Source: Calothrix brevissima NIES-22 (lineage in GTDB: Bacteria > Cyanobacteriota > Cyanobacteriia > Cyanobacteriales > Nostocaceae). From it: a stretch of 64,000 nucleotides of DNA. The stretch's first letter is position 1; each line of letters opens with the position of its first letter. Below, one piece after another: positions 63,660-64,000 of this stretch. The position numbers were made by a program, and so were the translations under genes. Under the pieces are notes generated by a model. That model was given only the letters and a program-made list of their open reading frames with translations. It was not told where the DNA came from and made no database searches. The DNA is taken from assembly GCF_002367995.1 (NCBI RefSeq), contig NZ_AP018207.1, positions 1,364,001 to 1,428,000 on the forward strand, written 5' to 3'.

Positions 63660-64000
63660 CTAAAACTGAGAAATTGATAGAGAATCCCAACCCAAAATTT
63701 GAGAAATCCGATCAGACAGTGTTAGTGGATTAAAAGGTTTGAGAATGACACCTGAAATTGCATACTGTTGCAGAAAATCTGGCTCTAACCATCGCGCTGC
63801 AGCACTCAACAGCACCACAGGAATTGCTTGGGTTTCTGGATTATTTCTGAGTTGATTCATAAATTTAAAATAATCCATACAGTGCATTAATAAGTCCACC
63901 ACAATTGCATCAGGATGGTTTAACAAGGCTTGCTGGAATCCTTCAACCGAAGAATTAGCAATTACTACATTCCAACCCCCTAAATCTGTGAGACATAGTT
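63660..64000 (-). CDS. Response regulator receiver protein, 5' end beyond window
   Basis: The frame stays open from its stop at 63660 to the window edge (the visible part begins ...DLGGWNVVIANSSVEGF). It holds most of a receiver: phospho-acceptor D in AIVVDLLMHCMD, LLSAAAR with the switch Ser, and LKPFNP with the Lys. At least 112 residues; start and any N-terminal domain are outside. It forms a two-gene set with the Asn-type receiver. Confidence 0.75.
   Translation of the reverse strand, partial: LCLTDLGGWNVVIANSSVEGFQQALLNHPDAIVVDLLMHCMDYFKFMNQLRNNPETQAIPVVLLSAAARWLEPDFLQQYAISGVILKPFNPLTLSDRISQILGWDSLSISQF

Noticed and set aside
1-64000. tRNA, rRNA, transposase, integrase or prophage genes
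   Set aside because: No T-loop/acceptor pattern, rRNA-like stretch, DDE transposase or phage structural protein was found on reading both strands.

Overview
The window looks like chromosomal DNA of a filamentous, probably heterocyst-forming cyanobacterium (Nostocales). The octamer GCGATCGC (HIP1) is scattered throughout. Oxygenic-phototroph genes are present: ndhB, a Rubisco accumulation factor (raf1), phylloquinone methyltransferase (menG) and a CBS-CP12 fusion. So are a cyanobacteriochrome-type sensor kinase and an RRM RNA-binding protein, and heptanucleotide tandem repeats fill many intergenic gaps. I saw no rRNA, tRNA, CRISPR array, transposase or prophage.

Layout. 1-2.3 kb: cell-division end (FtsL-like fragment, ftsI). 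2.4-10.1 kb: an aromatic-catabolism block with an acetoacetate/acyl-CoA synthetase-like enzyme, a haem-oxygenase-like diiron protein, homogentisate dioxygenase and 4-hydroxyphenylpyruvate dioxygenase on the minus strand, and a divergent gene of unknown function. 10.2-11.8 kb: a radical SAM protein. 12-14 kb: a repeat-rich stretch with a MazF-type toxin-antitoxin pair. 14-16.3 kb: a DUF1338 2-oxoadipate dioxygenase/decarboxylase-like gene beside a class III aminotransferase, which together resemble the end of lysine/2-aminoadipate catabolism. 17-25 kb: nucleoside transporter, hybrid receiver-kinase, ndhB, rbp and a DUF6745-like pair. 25-38.7 kb: housekeeping genes (topA, aroQ, a PgpH-like c-di-AMP phosphodiesterase, DUF445, menG, raf1). 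39-51 kb: a sensor kinase with three tandem cyanobacteriochrome-like GAF domains, CBS-CP12, the lptA-lptB-lptF lipopolysaccharide export set and an RCK-channel-RCK protein. 52.3-59.4 kb: a 2346-residue repeat protein with DUF4347, cadherin-like repeats and RTX repeats. 59.5-64 kb: a transaldolase-like gene, a VapC-type toxin-antitoxin pair, a GT4 glycosyltransferase and two response regulators, the last cut by the window edge.

The most distinctive features are these. (1) Several families of short non-coding elements with terminal inverted repeats carry exchangeable palindromic cores; one such core is inserted in frame in the 5' end of mazF. (2) Possible catabolic modules for tyrosine and for 2-aminoadipate include genes of unknown role. 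(3) The sensor kinase has three GAF domains with the bilin-type Cys-His and a fourth with only the DXCF cysteine. (4) Two terminator-linked intergenic regions may encode small RNAs. All functional calls come from reading the sequence and recalling family motifs; no database search was run.
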